64,000 bases of DNA from Chamaesiphon sp031376885 (GCA_031376885.1 JANMEL010000135.1:3632-67631), one strand, 5' to 3'; numbered from the stretch's first letter, positions 16,328 through 25,565 are shown. The notes: a model not told the origin generated them from the letters alone. A program made the numbers and translations.

Positions 16328-18151
16328 ATGCAAAACTTTATCATTCAAAGCATATGGCTTGTACTATGCTATCCGATTTTGGGGGTAATACTAGCAAGTC
16401 CTTGGTCTCTAGGTTGGTCTGGTCAATTGGGAACTAGACCTGCTGGTTATATTAACATCCTAATGGCCGGAGTCGCGTTTATTCACGCTCTATTTGCCTT
16501 GACGCTCGGTTGGAATTTGCCTGCTCAAGAAATCAGCTTTAGTTGGTTGCATAGTAGTACTATTGATATTAACTTTCCGATCGAGATTTCCACCACCACT
16601 CTTACAGCTACGGCGGTAGTTACGGCGATTAATTTAATCGCTCAGATTTATTCGGTAGGCTATCTAGAGATGGATTGGGGTTGGGGAAGATTTTTCTCAT
16701 TGATGAATTGTTTCGGGGCAGGTATTTGTGGATTGGTATTATCCAATTCACTATTTTTTAGTTATGTTTTTCTCGAACTACTGACTCTAGCAACTTATTT
16801 ATTAGTCGGCTTTTGGTATGCTCAACCGCTGGTGATTACTGGAGCAAGGGATGCTTTTTGGACGAAGCGAGTTGGTGATATTTTCCTCTTGATGGGCGTA
16901 ATTGCGATTTATCCAATTGCCGGAACTTGGAATTTTACGGAACTAGGTGTTTGGGCACAAACGGCTGAGATTAGTCCTAATGTCGCTATTTTACTTGGTT
17001 TAGCTCTCAGTGCTGGGCCGTTGGGAAAATGCGCTCAGATTCCGTTTCAATTATGGCTTGATGAAGCAATGGAAGCACCACTTCCGGCGACGGTATTGCG
17101 AAATGCTGTTGTGGTTGGGGCTGGGGCATTTGTGTTGATTAAACTTGCTCCGGTAGTTTCTCTATCTCCATTACTGTTAGATACTTTAACCATCCTGGGT
17201 GTGACGACGGCGATTAGTTGCTCATTGATTTCGATCGCTCAAGTGGATGTTAAGCGAGTATTATCCTACTCGCTCAGTGCTTATATTGGTTTAGTATTTA
17301 TTGCAATCGGTACACAAAATTTAGAGTCAGCTAGATTCATTCTATTTAATGAATCTTTCGGGATGGCATTGTTGTATATGACGATTGGTTCGATTATTTG
17401 GACAAATGTCACTCAAGATTTGACTCAATTAGGTGGGTTATTTTCACGTCGTCCATTTACAGCTTTTTCACTCTTAGTTGCGATCGCATCTTTTGTTGCT
17501 GTACCTCCTTTGGGTGGATTCTGGGGATTTTTACAATTAGTAGAAAGTTTGTGGACAGAACAACCTTGGTTGGTAGGCGTAATTTTGACCGTCAACACTT
17601 TCACTACTTTCAGTTTGACTAGATTATATTGTCGGATATTTTTGGGTCAACCTCAACCGATGACTGAGCGTACAGCAGAGCCTTTTTGGTTGATTAGTTT
17701 ACCAGTAATTTCTACAGCTATCTTTATCTGTCATTTGCCAAAGATCTTAGGAGATTTGGGAATGTTGCCAAGTGTAGATCCTGTCTTTGCGACTCTATTG
17801 ATTTGGTCGAGTGTTTCTGGTATCGCTAGTGCTGCGCTAATTTATGGAGTTGATGATATTCCCAAGCCGATTAAGTTGCCATTAACAGATTTACAAGACT
17901 TTTTTACATACGATTTATATATTCAACAGTTTTATCAAGTAACGATTGTTTTACTGGTAGCTACTAGTGCAAAGGTAATTAATTGGTTCGATCGATATAT
18001 TGTGGATGGACTTGTCAATCTAATTGGCTTGGGGACTCTATTTAGCGGACAAACTCTTAAATATAGTACTTCTGGTCAATCTCAGCTTTATATTTTATTG
18101 GGATTCTCCGGTGTTGTATTGCTGGGGTTATTGATGGGATTGTTTATTTAA
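16328..18151 (+). CDS. ndhF3: NAD(P)H-quinone oxidoreductase subunit 5, NdhF3-type
   Basis: This 607-residue polytopic antiporter-like subunit belongs to the NDH-1 complex. Conserved quinone-oxidoreductase/Mrp antiporter motifs include ELLTLATYLLVGFWY, GPLGKCAQIPFQLWLDEAMEAPLPATVL and VLSYSLSAYIGLVFIA. It is shorter than respiratory NdhF1 and is directly followed by ndhD and a CO2-hydration protein gene, which marks the NDH-1MS/MS' CO2-uptake type. The fasciclin-like cupS and the LysR gene nearby favour the inducible F3/D3/CupA form over F4/D4/CupB. The ATG at 16328 gives MQNFIIQSIWLVLCY, like homologues. Confidence 0.9.
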   Translation: MQNFIIQSIWLVLCYPILGVILASPWSLGWSGQLGTRPAGYINILMAGVAFIHALFALTLGWNLPAQEISFSWLHSSTIDINFPIEISTTTLTATAVVTAINLIAQIYSVGYLEMDWGWGRFFSLMNCFGAGICGLVLSNSLFFSYVFLELLTLATYLLVGFWYAQPLVITGARDAFWTKRVGDIFLLMGVIAIYPIAGTWNFTELGVWAQTAEISPNVAILLGLALSAGPLGKCAQIPFQLWLDEAMEAPLPATVLRNAVVVGAGAFVLIKLAPVVSLSPLLLDTLTILGVTTAISCSLISIAQVDVKRVLSYSLSAYIGLVFIAIGTQNLESARFILFNESFGMALLYMTIGSIIWTNVTQDLTQLGGLFSRRPFTAFSLLVAIASFVAVPPLGGFWGFLQLVESLWTEQPWLVGVILTVNTFTTFSLTRLYCRIFLGQPQPMTERTAEPFWLISLPVISTAIFICHLPKILGDLGMLPSVDPVFATLLIWSSVSGIASAALIYGVDDIPKPIKLPLTDLQDFFTYDLYIQQFYQVTIVLLVATSAKVINWFDRYIVDGLVNLIGLGTLFSGQTLKYSTSGQSQLYILLGFSGVVLLGLLMGLFI

Positions 18152-18252
18152 AACGCAGTACTTCGGCTACGCTCAGTAACCGCAAGAGGAGGGGAATGAG
18201 AACGCAAAAGAGATTTTTAGTGGTGTTTATTTAGATTAGAGGATGAGATTTT

Positions 18253-19770
18253 ATGTTGAGTGCGGTTATTTGGTTGCCTGTTTTGGGGGCAATGTTAATT
18301 GGAATTGTGCCTGGGTTTAGTCGAGCGATTGCTTTGGTTATATCGGGTTTGAGTTTGGTTGTGTCGATCGCGATCGCAGTTAGTTTTGATTACCAAAATT
18401 CGGGATTGCAGTTTGTCGAACGTTTTACTTGGATTGAGCCGTTAGGTTTGGATTATCAGTTGGGTATCGATGGGTTATCTTTGCCGTTGGTGATTCTCAA
18501 CGCGATATTAGTTGTGTTGGCGGTTTGTGCGACTAGCAAGGATATAATGCGGGGGCGGTTATTTTACGCTCTACTATTATTAGTTAGTACCGCAATTACT
18601 GGAGCCTTTCTCGCCCAGAATTTACTCCTGTTTTTCCTGTTTTACGAGTTGGAGTTGATTCCCCTTTATCTATTAATCGCGATTTGGGGTGGCGAAAAGC
18701 GTGGATATGCAGCAACCAAGTTTCTGATTTATCAAGCTCTGTCAGGCGTAATTTTACTCGCTGGCTTCCTTAGTTGGGCATGGTTTACCAAGACGGGTAG
18801 CTTTAACTATGAATCTCTGGCTGCAACTCACTTACCTGCAAATCTTCAACTCCTATTCCTCTGTATCATTCTCCTGGGTTTTGGGATCAAAATGCCCTTA
18901 GTACCTTTCCATACTTGGCTACCGGATGCCTATATCGAAGCTCCCACTCCCGTCTCGATGCTCTTGGGAGGCATTGTCTCCAAATTGGGTACCTACGGCT
19001 TAATCCGCTTCGGCTTGGGCTTATTCCCCGACGCTTGGATTATCGTCGCACCTTGGCTGGCAATTATCGCCGTAGTTACTGCCGTCTATGGTAGCCTAGT
19101 GGCGATCGCTCAAACCGATATCAAAAAAACCATCGCCTATAGCTCCGTCGCCCACTTGAGCTATATCCTCCTCGCCACCGCCGCCGGAAGCTCCCTGAGC
19201 CTACTAGGTGCAGTTTGTCAGATGGTAGCTCACGGCTTAATCCTCGCCCTATTATTCAATCTCGTCGGCATCATCGAAGCCAAAACTGGCACGAGAGAAT
19301 TAGCCAAACTTCACGGCTTACTAAACCCCCAACGCGGCTTACCCTTCGTCGGCGTAATGCTGATCCTCGCAACTATGGCGAGTGCGGGAATCCCCGGAAT
19401 GGTAGGTTTCATCGGCGAATTCCTCTCCTTCCAAGGTAGCTACACCGCCTTCCCCATCGCCACCCTCATCTGTCTCGGCAGCACGGGTTTAACCTCCGTC
19501 TACTTCATCATCATCATCAATCGCGCCCTATTTGGCAAACTCGAAAACGACATCACCTACCTACCCAAAGTTGCCAGATACGAGCGGATCCCCGTCATCA
19601 TCCTCGCCACCCTAATCATCATCCTCGGAATCCAACCAAACATCTTAATCTCCCATACCCAAATTACCACCGATGCGATCGTCGCCAATCTCTCTCACCC
19701 CACAACTAATATCGCCAAAGTAGAAAATCCCCTCGAAGTCGGGGTGTTTCCCATAGGGCGGGGTGGGTAA
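18253..19770 (+). CDS. ndhD3: NAD(P)H-quinone oxidoreductase subunit 4, NdhD3-type
   Basis: This 505-residue polytopic membrane subunit of NDH-1 has the NdhD/NuoM signatures YELELIPLYLLIAIWG, KMPLVPFHTWLPDAYIEAPT and AYSSVAHLSYI with GIPGMVGFIGEFL. It pairs with NdhF and CupA to form the distal proton-pumping arm that drives CO2 hydration on the cytoplasmic side of the thylakoid membrane. It starts 101 bp after ndhF, the gap carrying a GGCTACGCTCAGTAAC repeat. The last residues (EVGVFPIGRGG) look repeat-derived. Confidence 0.9.
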   Translation: MLSAVIWLPVLGAMLIGIVPGFSRAIALVISGLSLVVSIAIAVSFDYQNSGLQFVERFTWIEPLGLDYQLGIDGLSLPLVILNAILVVLAVCATSKDIMRGRLFYALLLLVSTAITGAFLAQNLLLFFLFYELELIPLYLLIAIWGGEKRGYAATKFLIYQALSGVILLAGFLSWAWFTKTGSFNYESLAATHLPANLQLLFLCIILLGFGIKMPLVPFHTWLPDAYIEAPTPVSMLLGGIVSKLGTYGLIRFGLGLFPDAWIIVAPWLAIIAVVTAVYGSLVAIAQTDIKKTIAYSSVAHLSYILLATAAGSSLSLLGAVCQMVAHGLILALLFNLVGIIEAKTGTRELAKLHGLLNPQRGLPFVGVMLILATMASAGIPGMVGFIGEFLSFQGSYTAFPIATLICLGSTGLTSVYFIIIINRALFGKLENDITYLPKVARYERIPVIILATLIIILGIQPNILISHTQITTDAIVANLSHPTTNIAKVENPLEVGVFPIGRGG

Positions 19771-19808
19771 AGATCTTCGCTAACTCAATCATCGTAGTTG
19801 CTAGTGGA

Positions 19809-19870
19809 GAGGGTGGGTTTTGAATTAGATTTCTAGTGAAACAGTCACCGATAGCTAAACCCACCCCTAC
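19809..19870. repeat. Palindromic dispersed repeat between ndhD and cupA
   Basis: Arms GGGTGGGTTT and AAACCCACCC bracket about 40 bases. The interior aligns with the repeat inside dnaX at 3709-3769 (inverted). It sits in the operon spacer and could form a hairpin in the transcript, perhaps affecting cupA expression. Confidence 0.65.
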
Positions 19871-19951
19871 AGATTGACACCCCCTCAAACAAATTCTCTG
19901 CGCTCTCCCTACTCTCTTCCCGCACTCTGCGTTAAAAAAAAATCACCAATC

Positions 19952-21235
19952 ATGACAACAAAAACCAAACTCCCACCATCAACCCACCAATTCGCCGAAG
20001 TCATCCATCGCCTCGAAGCAGGCGGCGCAATGCTACCAGACACACCCGAAAATCTGATGCAGATTATCGGCTTATACAAAGCATACGCCGTGCCGATGGA
20101 CTTTTACTGGCGCAACTTGCTATATATCGCCGAGCGAGTCTTTATCAACCCCCTTCCGGCTTTTAAATACTTTTTGCCCCAATCCTATCTAGACTTACCC
20201 AACCACTATGCAGGCGATACCGCCGATTTACGCATCCAACAAAAGGGTGTAGCTTCAGCGCATCCTGAATTGCTGGAATTTATGGAAAAAGGGCGCAGCA
20301 CCAAAATGCCCAAAATATTCCATCACTTATTACACGATCGGATTAACATGGAGTTTGCCGAAGCTTGTATGCAAGCCATGTATTGGCACCGTGGGATGGG
20401 TGGGAAGTTCGATCCTTATCTGGATACCCCAGAATATAAGAATAATGCCGATCGAGCAATCAAAGCCTATTTTAAGGGCAATCCGGTGATGTTGGGTATT
20501 TACAAACTTTTTCCCGATATGTTTATCGAGCAAGTGCGAGTACTTTCCTATTATTCCAACCTGGGTTTATTTTGGGAAGTGATGGCTCCAGTATTCTTTG
20601 AAATGAGCGATCTTTACGACGAGGGTAAAATTGCCTCTGTACCTGACGCGATGAATTTTCTCGTAAATGGGATTTTTGCGATCGCCGGAAGACCAATTTA
20701 TCACCATGTTTATATTAATGGGGAAATGTTTGAAATTATCCCCAAGTCGGCTGGATTTACCTGGCTATATGAAGCGGCTTTACCATATGTAGAAGCAGTA
20801 TTTTATCGTACCGCACCATTTCGAGGCACAAAATCCTATAATGCTCAAGCAGAGCAAGTACCGATGGAGCAAGGAGACTTCCACTATGGGATTTTGTATG
20901 CTGATGTAAATCCAGTTGGCAGTGCGGGAATTCCACCAACGTTATTGATGGATGATATGTATCATTTCCTCCCTCAGTACCTACTCGATTATTATCAAAA
21001 ACATTGTCGAGGTAAAGATGATATGTTGATTCAATCTGGGGTAAGTTTTCAGCGATCGATGTACTGTGTCACTTCAGCAGTCATTCAAGCTTTACGCACT
21101 GCTCTATTGTATCCCCTCGATGATGAAAATCCTCAACACTTGGAAAAAAATCGTCAGTTTTTTGAAGCCCAAATCGACAGGTTTAAACGCCCTGAAGCGC
21201 GGTTACGGGATATTCAGAATCAGGAATATAGATAA
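19952..21235 (+). CDS. cupA: CO2 hydration protein CupA (ChpY)
   Basis: This 427-residue protein belongs to the CO2 hydration protein family (CupA/CupB, also ChpY/ChpX) found only in cyanobacteria. It binds the NdhD/NdhF arm of NDH-1 and converts CO2 to bicarbonate. Long family-specific blocks are visible, such as LYKAYAVPMDFYWRNLLYIA, FAEACMQAMYWHRGMGGKFD and FQRSMYCVTSAVIQALRTA. The ATG at 19952 fits the family start; an upstream extension in the open frame is not convincing. CupA rather than CupB is inferred from the neighbouring cupS and LysR genes. Confidence 0.9.
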   Translation: MTTKTKLPPSTHQFAEVIHRLEAGGAMLPDTPENLMQIIGLYKAYAVPMDFYWRNLLYIAERVFINPLPAFKYFLPQSYLDLPNHYAGDTADLRIQQKGVASAHPELLEFMEKGRSTKMPKIFHHLLHDRINMEFAEACMQAMYWHRGMGGKFDPYLDTPEYKNNADRAIKAYFKGNPVMLGIYKLFPDMFIEQVRVLSYYSNLGLFWEVMAPVFFEMSDLYDEGKIASVPDAMNFLVNGIFAIAGRPIYHHVYINGEMFEIIPKSAGFTWLYEAALPYVEAVFYRTAPFRGTKSYNAQAEQVPMEQGDFHYGILYADVNPVGSAGIPPTLLMDDMYHFLPQYLLDYYQKHCRGKDDMLIQSGVSFQRSMYCVTSAVIQALRTALLYPLDDENPQHLEKNRQFFEAQIDRFKRPEARLRDIQNQEYR

Positions 21236-21289
21236 TTGTCTCCCCTGCTCGTAAACTAAGAATGGTACATTTATGGAGAAATTTATCCA

Positions 21290-21898
21290 ATGGTAGAATG
21301 GATTAATGGTTTAATGAGCGGCTTGGGCTATTGGGGAGTCGGATTTCTCATGTTTGCCGAAAATCTCTTTCCGCCGATTCCTTCTGAGTTGATTATGCCA
21401 TTAGCTGGATTTACAGTAGCTCAGGGTAAAATGAACTTTGGGCTAGCTGTTTTGGCTGGTACTATCGGTACGATGCTGGGAACTTATGCGTGGTATTATC
21501 TCGGTAGATTGGTTAATTACGACAGGTTGGGGGTTTGGATCGATCGACATGGCAAATGGATCGGCGTATCTGTAAAAGAGATCGACAGGGTTAATGATTG
21601 GTTTAATAAACATGGGCGCAATGCTGTCTTTTTTGGTCGAATGGTACCAGGCATTAGGACGCTAATTTCCCTCCCCGCAGGGATGAATCAAATGTCTTTT
21701 GCTACTTTCACTATTTACTCGACATTAGGCACCTTCATCTGGACGCTAGGTCTCACTGCGGCGGGATTTCTATTGGGTGAGAACTATGGATCGATCGAAA
21801 AGTATTTAGCCCCGATCTCGAAAGTTGTTGTATTTGGATTAATTGGTTTATTCGGTTATTTGGTTTTTAAAAAGTTACGTCAAAATAGGAGGAAATAA
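21290..21898 (+). CDS. DedA-family membrane protein within the cup operon
   Basis: This 202-residue polytopic protein belongs to the DedA/SNARE-associated superfamily. It has the family motifs FAENLFPPIPSELIMPLAG near residues 22-40 and GRMVPGIRTLISLPAG near 111-126, with four or five membrane spans and a basic C-terminus (KKLRQNRRK). DedA proteins include lipid-carrier transporters, but the substrate is not readable here. It starts 54 bp after cupA and ends 1 bp before the cupS ATG, so it looks like a real operon member. Whether it helps CO2 uptake is unknown. Confidence 0.88.
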   Translation: MVEWINGLMSGLGYWGVGFLMFAENLFPPIPSELIMPLAGFTVAQGKMNFGLAVLAGTIGTMLGTYAWYYLGRLVNYDRLGVWIDRHGKWIGVSVKEIDRVNDWFNKHGRNAVFFGRMVPGIRTLISLPAGMNQMSFATFTIYSTLGTFIWTLGLTAAGFLLGENYGSIEKYLAPISKVVVFGLIGLFGYLVFKKLRQNRRK

Positions 21899-21899
21899 T

Positions 21900-22301
21900 A
21901 TGCCAGATATCGTAGACATTGCCGTTGGTAATGGTAGTTTTACAACCCTAGTTACAGCAGTTCAAGTAGCAGGTTTAGTTGATGCTCTAAAGTCTCCTGG
22001 GCCATTTACCGTATTTGCACCAATTGATACAGCCTTTGCTAATTTACCCCCTGGTACAGTACAAACTTTAGTCCAAAATCCACCCCAATTAGCCCGGATT
22101 CTCAAATATCATGTGCTAGCAGGGAAGTTTACCCAAGCCGATTTAGCTGAACTTAAAATAGTTGAATCTTTAGAAGGCTCGTCGATATCGATCGATTGTA
22201 GCAATGGATTTGAGGTCAAAAATTCGACCGTAATTATTCCAGATATCGAAGCCGATAATGGAATCATTCATGTTATCGATCGAGTAATATTAATGGGTTA
22301 A
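21900..22301 (+). CDS. cupS: Fasciclin-domain protein, CupS-like
   Basis: This 133-residue single FAS1 domain protein carries the H1 block SPGPFTVFAPIDTAFANLP, then ILKYHVLAGKFTQADL and the H2-like ADNGIIHVIDRVILMG. In cyanobacterial NDH-1MS, CupS is a small FAS1 subunit that associates with CupA, and the gene order here supports that role. It has no signal peptide, consistent with a cytoplasmic complex. The ATG at 21900 is preceded by a strong TAGGAGGA ribosome site at 21887-21893, within the end of the DedA gene. Confidence 0.87.
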   Translation: MPDIVDIAVGNGSFTTLVTAVQVAGLVDALKSPGPFTVFAPIDTAFANLPPGTVQTLVQNPPQLARILKYHVLAGKFTQADLAELKIVESLEGSSISIDCSNGFEVKNSTVIIPDIEADNGIIHVIDRVILMG

Positions 22302-22309
22302 ATTGTTCT

Positions 22310-22338
22310 AAATCCCCGACTTTTTTAAGAAGTCGGGA
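22310..22338 (+). terminator. Hairpin after cupS
   Basis: AATCCCCGACTTTTTT followed by AAGAAGTCGGGAATCT forms a stem with a couple of mismatches. It belongs to the same CCCCGACTT/AAGTCGGGG hairpin family as those at 1.2 and 33.7 kb and probably ends the cup operon before the LysR gene. Confidence 0.5.
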
Positions 22339-22438
22339 ATCTAGTAAGCTAGCTCTCAAAGTCTTCTTTAAGAACGATTTATAGTTATGATGATGGTTTA
22401 AAGTCGATCTTCCAAAAATTTAATACGACTTACGTTAA

Positions 22439-23362
22439 ATGCGTCAATCTACACTCCATCAACTGAAAGTATTTGAAACTGTAGCGAGACTAACTAGTAT
22501 TACTCGTGCAGCAGATGAGTTGTCTTTGACACAGCCAACTGTATCGATGCAAATAAAGCAACTTACGAAAAACATCGGCGTACCTTTATTTGAACAAATC
22601 GGCAAAAAGTTATATTTAACCGCGTCAGGGCAAGAGTTATTTACTACCTGTCAAGATATCTTCGATCGACTATCGCGATTTGAGATGAAAATTGCGGATT
22701 TTCAAGGATTGAAGCAAGGTAAACTAAAATTAGCAACAATTACCACAACTAAATATTTTATCCCCCGTGCCCTCGCACCCTTTTGTCAACTATATCCTGG
22801 GGTAGAAGTTGCATTAGAAATTACCAATCACGAACGAGTATTAGAAAGACTGAGTGATAATCTTGACGATCTTTATATTATTAGTAAAGTACCAGAAAGG
22901 TTGGATGTTTCCTTACATCCATTTTTAGACAATCCCCTAGTTGTCATCGCACCGATAAATCATCCTCTCGCACAAGAGAAAAATATTCCAATCTCTAAAT
23001 TGCAAGACGAACCATTTATTATGCGAGAGCGAGGTTCGGGTACTCGTGCTGCGGTAGAGCAACTATTTGCTCAACATAATGTATCGGTGAAGGTAAGGTT
23101 AGAATTAGGTGGAAACGAAGCAATTAAGCAAGCAATCGGCGTAGGGTTTGGGATTTCGGTACTCTCTCAACACACATTTCCTCAAGATGCCGAAATGTCA
23201 GGATTGACAATTTTGGATGTTCAACATTTTCCAATCGATCGTCAATGGTATATCGTATACCCAGCCGACAAACAACTATCGATTGTCGCCAGTACATTCT
23301 TTGATTTTCTTCAACAAGAATCAGCATCTATCGCCCACAAAATGCGCGGATTAGATAAATAA
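22439..23362 (+). CDS. LysR-family transcriptional regulator (CmpR/NdhR/RbcR type)
   Basis: This 307-residue LysR regulator begins MRQSTLHQLKVFETVARLTS, and its HTH (about 18-37) reads ITRAADELSLTQPTVSMQIK. The effector domain follows, with GKLKLATITTTKYFIPRALAPF and GVGFGISVLS. This N-terminal form is typical of the cyanobacterial carbon-control regulators RbcR, CmpR and NdhR/CcmR. Its position 137 bp after cupS, on the same strand, suggests it controls the CO2-uptake operon, but which of the three it is cannot be settled from sequence alone. Confidence 0.87.
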   Translation: MRQSTLHQLKVFETVARLTSITRAADELSLTQPTVSMQIKQLTKNIGVPLFEQIGKKLYLTASGQELFTTCQDIFDRLSRFEMKIADFQGLKQGKLKLATITTTKYFIPRALAPFCQLYPGVEVALEITNHERVLERLSDNLDDLYIISKVPERLDVSLHPFLDNPLVVIAPINHPLAQEKNIPISKLQDEPFIMRERGSGTRAAVEQLFAQHNVSVKVRLELGGNEAIKQAIGVGFGISVLSQHTFPQDAEMSGLTILDVQHFPIDRQWYIVYPADKQLSIVASTFFDFLQQESASIAHKMRGLDK

Positions 23363-23435
23363 GGCTCTATTGTGTTCGGTTATCCGAACGGATATAGTGC
23401 TGTTAATTAAGCTTTAGTCAACTGGTAGGAGATAG

Positions 23436-23900
23436 ATGAAAAATCAAATTTTAATTTCTATATTAGTGTCTCTAATATCGATCGCCGCTACAGTTTCATC
23501 CTCGATCGCAAAATCCGATCGACAGTCTCAAAATGGCACTTTTCAAGGTACTCTCATCTATCCCAGTGATTATTTGCCCGCACAAAAAGTATGTGCAAAA
23601 AATGTGAAGACAAAAAAGTTATTCTGTGTTGAAACTAAGCAACAGCAAACAGACTTCTCTCTTTCGGTTAAGGCTGGAACTTATGAGATTTTTGCTAGAG
23701 AATGTATAAAAAGTTATGAAAAAGATCTTGTCTGTCGCGATGGCTATCTTCCGCGACGAGCATATTATAATGAACATGCAAAATGTGGCATAACGGCTGA
23801 ATGTGCCAAGAAATTTAAGCACAATCGACGAATTTTGGTACCCATTCGATCGGGTCAAACTATTGCCAACATTAAGCCACATGACTGGTATTCAAATTGA
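23436..23900 (+). CDS. Secreted protein of unknown function with a possible carboxypeptidase-regulatory-like fold
   Basis: This 154-residue protein has a signal peptide (MKNQILISILVSLISIAATV, cleavage likely near SSIAKS). The mature part has the pattern GTLIYPSDYLPAQKVCA, then FSLSVKAGTYEIFAREC, which resembles the beta-sandwich carboxypeptidase regulatory-like modules of secreted proteins. About six cysteines suggest disulfides. A TAGGAGA site precedes the ATG. No function is assigned. Confidence 0.65.
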   Translation: MKNQILISILVSLISIAATVSSSIAKSDRQSQNGTFQGTLIYPSDYLPAQKVCAKNVKTKKLFCVETKQQQTDFSLSVKAGTYEIFARECIKSYEKDLVCRDGYLPRRAYYNEHAKCGITAECAKKFKHNRRILVPIRSGQTIANIKPHDWYSN

Positions 23901-23937
23901 TAACTCTCATTTATGAGTCTAATCCTCCTTTTAAAAT

Positions 23938-24001
23938 CCCAATTCTCTGCTTGGTGCATTTTTACCGACGGGGAACCCGTGCGGTAAATGCATCCGCAAT
24001 T
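23938..24001. repeat. 64-bp hairpin repeat, copy 2
   Basis: Identical to 10430-10493, same orientation, 64 of 64 bases. It lies between a secreted-protein gene and the VOC gene. The perfect identity at a distance of 13.5 kb implies recent copying or conversion. Confidence 0.85.
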
Positions 24002-24022
24002 ATCAATTAACTTAAATATCTC

Positions 24023-24418
24023 ATGTTTTCCGATGCTTTTGTGACTATTTCAAGTACAAATTTTGACACGATCGTCAAATTTTACTCCCAATTATTTGAC
24101 TGTGAAGCTCGATCTTATCGCCCTGGAGTATATGCCGAGTTTGCTATCGGTGGTTTACGCTTGGGGATTTTTCAACCTAAGTCTACTAATCAGCATCAAC
24201 AATCTGGGCATCATCATAGAGGGATGAGTATTTGTCTAGAAGTAACCAATTTAGAACAAGCGATCGATAAACTATCCCAACTAGATTATCCCCCACCAGG
24301 CGACATTATCACCGCCTCCCACGGGCGCGAAATCTACGCCTACGATCCCGATGGTAATTGTCTAATTTTGCATCAATCACCCAATCGTTCGCGTAGCGTC
24401 TCTATAAGAGAATCGTAA
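24023..24418 (+). CDS. VOC-superfamily (glyoxalase/bleomycin-resistance-like) protein
   Basis: This 131-residue single-module VOC protein starts MFSDAFVTISSTNFDTIVKFYSQ, the usual first beta-alpha unit. It continues through GLRLGIFQPK to MSICLEVTNLEQAIDKL and ends with ITASHGREIYAYDPDGNCLIL, which carries the metal-ligand Glu region. VOC proteins act as dioxygenases, glyoxalases or resistance proteins; substrate unknown. The last ten residues (about RSRSVSIRES) are encoded by a GCGTAGCGTCTCT palindromic repeat at 24386-24415, so the natural C-terminus has been replaced or extended. Confidence 0.8.
   Translation: MFSDAFVTISSTNFDTIVKFYSQLFDCEARSYRPGVYAEFAIGGLRLGIFQPKSTNQHQQSGHHHRGMSICLEVTNLEQAIDKLSQLDYPPPGDIITASHGREIYAYDPDGNCLILHQSPNRSRSVSIRES
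24386..24415. repeat. Short palindromic repeat forming the VOC gene 3' end
   Basis: The sequence CGTTCGCGTAGCGTCTC(T)ATAAGAGAATCG is of the GCGTAGCGTCTC palindrome family common in cyanobacteria; its first 16 bases recur inverted at about 11622-11640. It lies in frame and ends one base before the stop codon. Confidence 0.6.
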
Positions 24419-24444
24419 TCCAAAATCCAAAATCCAAAATCTCA

Positions 24445-25536
24445 ATGCAACGTCTAGAAGTAGAACCCCGTACAATTTTGATTGGTTTGGCTGGTAGTCA
24501 TGGCTACGGCTTAAATCGCCCTGAATCTGATTTCGATTATCGCGGTGTATTTATCGCTCCCCAAGCCTATTATTTCGGCTTTAATAAAGTCGAACAAAAA
24601 GATAGTGGTTGGGATACTGAGCCTGGGATCTTCGACTTTCTCAATGGCGAAAAAGATACCGTTATCTACGAACTAAAAAAGTTCGTCCAACTTTTGGCTG
24701 GAGCCAATCCAAATATCTTGGAATTGCTGTGGCTCAAACAATATCCAGTCAAAACTGAAGTCGGGGAAATCTTACTAAAACATCGAGAGCTATTCCTCAG
24801 CAAACGAGTCAAACATACATATTCTGGCTACGCCTTTGCCCAAATCAAAAAGATCGAATCTCACCGTAAATGGTTACTAGATCCGCCGCAAATCGAACCA
24901 ACTCCCGCACAGTATGGATTGGCGGAAGAACGCCCATTAAATAAAGAAGAATTACACGCTTTCCTCGAATATTTATATTTACTAGTACGCGGTAAAATTG
25001 AATATCTATCCGAATCAGAACAACTCCATCAACTATTAACTGGGGATATCGATTATAAAGGGATCTTAAAACAATTTCCCCTCGATGATGAGGTTTTGGA
25101 ATATACTCAAAATCTCACAAATAGCCGATCAGACTTTATTAAACTGCTGCAAAAAAGTCAACAGTACCAAAATGCGATGCGAGAATGGAATGCTTACCAG
25201 TCTTGGAAAACTAATCGCAATCCAGCCCGTGCCGGAATGGAAGCAAAATCCGGTTTCGATCTCAAACATGCCATGCACTGTATCCGGTTATTACGCAGTG
25301 GATTAGAGATATTGCAATCGGGCAAAGTATTCGTCGATCGACGTGAAGTAGGCGATGCTGACGAACTCAAAGCTATTTTACACGGAGACTTTACCTACGA
25401 GCAAGTAACTAAAATAGCCGACGATCTAGTTGTCGAACTCGATCGAGTATACACTACTTCTAGCTTACCCCATCACCCCGATTTACGAGCGATCGACCAA
25501 TTATGTATCGAATTAGTAGAAAAACAAGGTTGGTAA
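24445..25536 (+). CDS. Predicted nucleotidyltransferase (COG3541/RlaP-like)
   Basis: This 363-residue predicted nucleotidyltransferase of the DNA polymerase beta superfamily shows GLAGSHGYGLNRPESDFDYRGVF near residues 14-36, the G[GS]x(9)DxD-type catalytic pattern with Asp residues in SDFDYRG. Later conserved blocks are ILELLWLKQYPV and AGMEAKSGFDLKHAMHCIRLL. The biological substrate is not established for this family. A diverged copy of its last 140 bases lies beyond the restriction-modification genes at 27709-27848, so a second tandem paralog probably existed there. Confidence 0.8.
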   Translation: MQRLEVEPRTILIGLAGSHGYGLNRPESDFDYRGVFIAPQAYYFGFNKVEQKDSGWDTEPGIFDFLNGEKDTVIYELKKFVQLLAGANPNILELLWLKQYPVKTEVGEILLKHRELFLSKRVKHTYSGYAFAQIKKIESHRKWLLDPPQIEPTPAQYGLAEERPLNKEELHAFLEYLYLLVRGKIEYLSESEQLHQLLTGDIDYKGILKQFPLDDEVLEYTQNLTNSRSDFIKLLQKSQQYQNAMREWNAYQSWKTNRNPARAGMEAKSGFDLKHAMHCIRLLRSGLEILQSGKVFVDRREVGDADELKAILHGDFTYEQVTKIADDLVVELDRVYTTSSLPHHPDLRAIDQLCIELVEKQGW

Positions 25537-25565
25537 CTAAAGATATTTTCTCTCTCTTGTTAACT

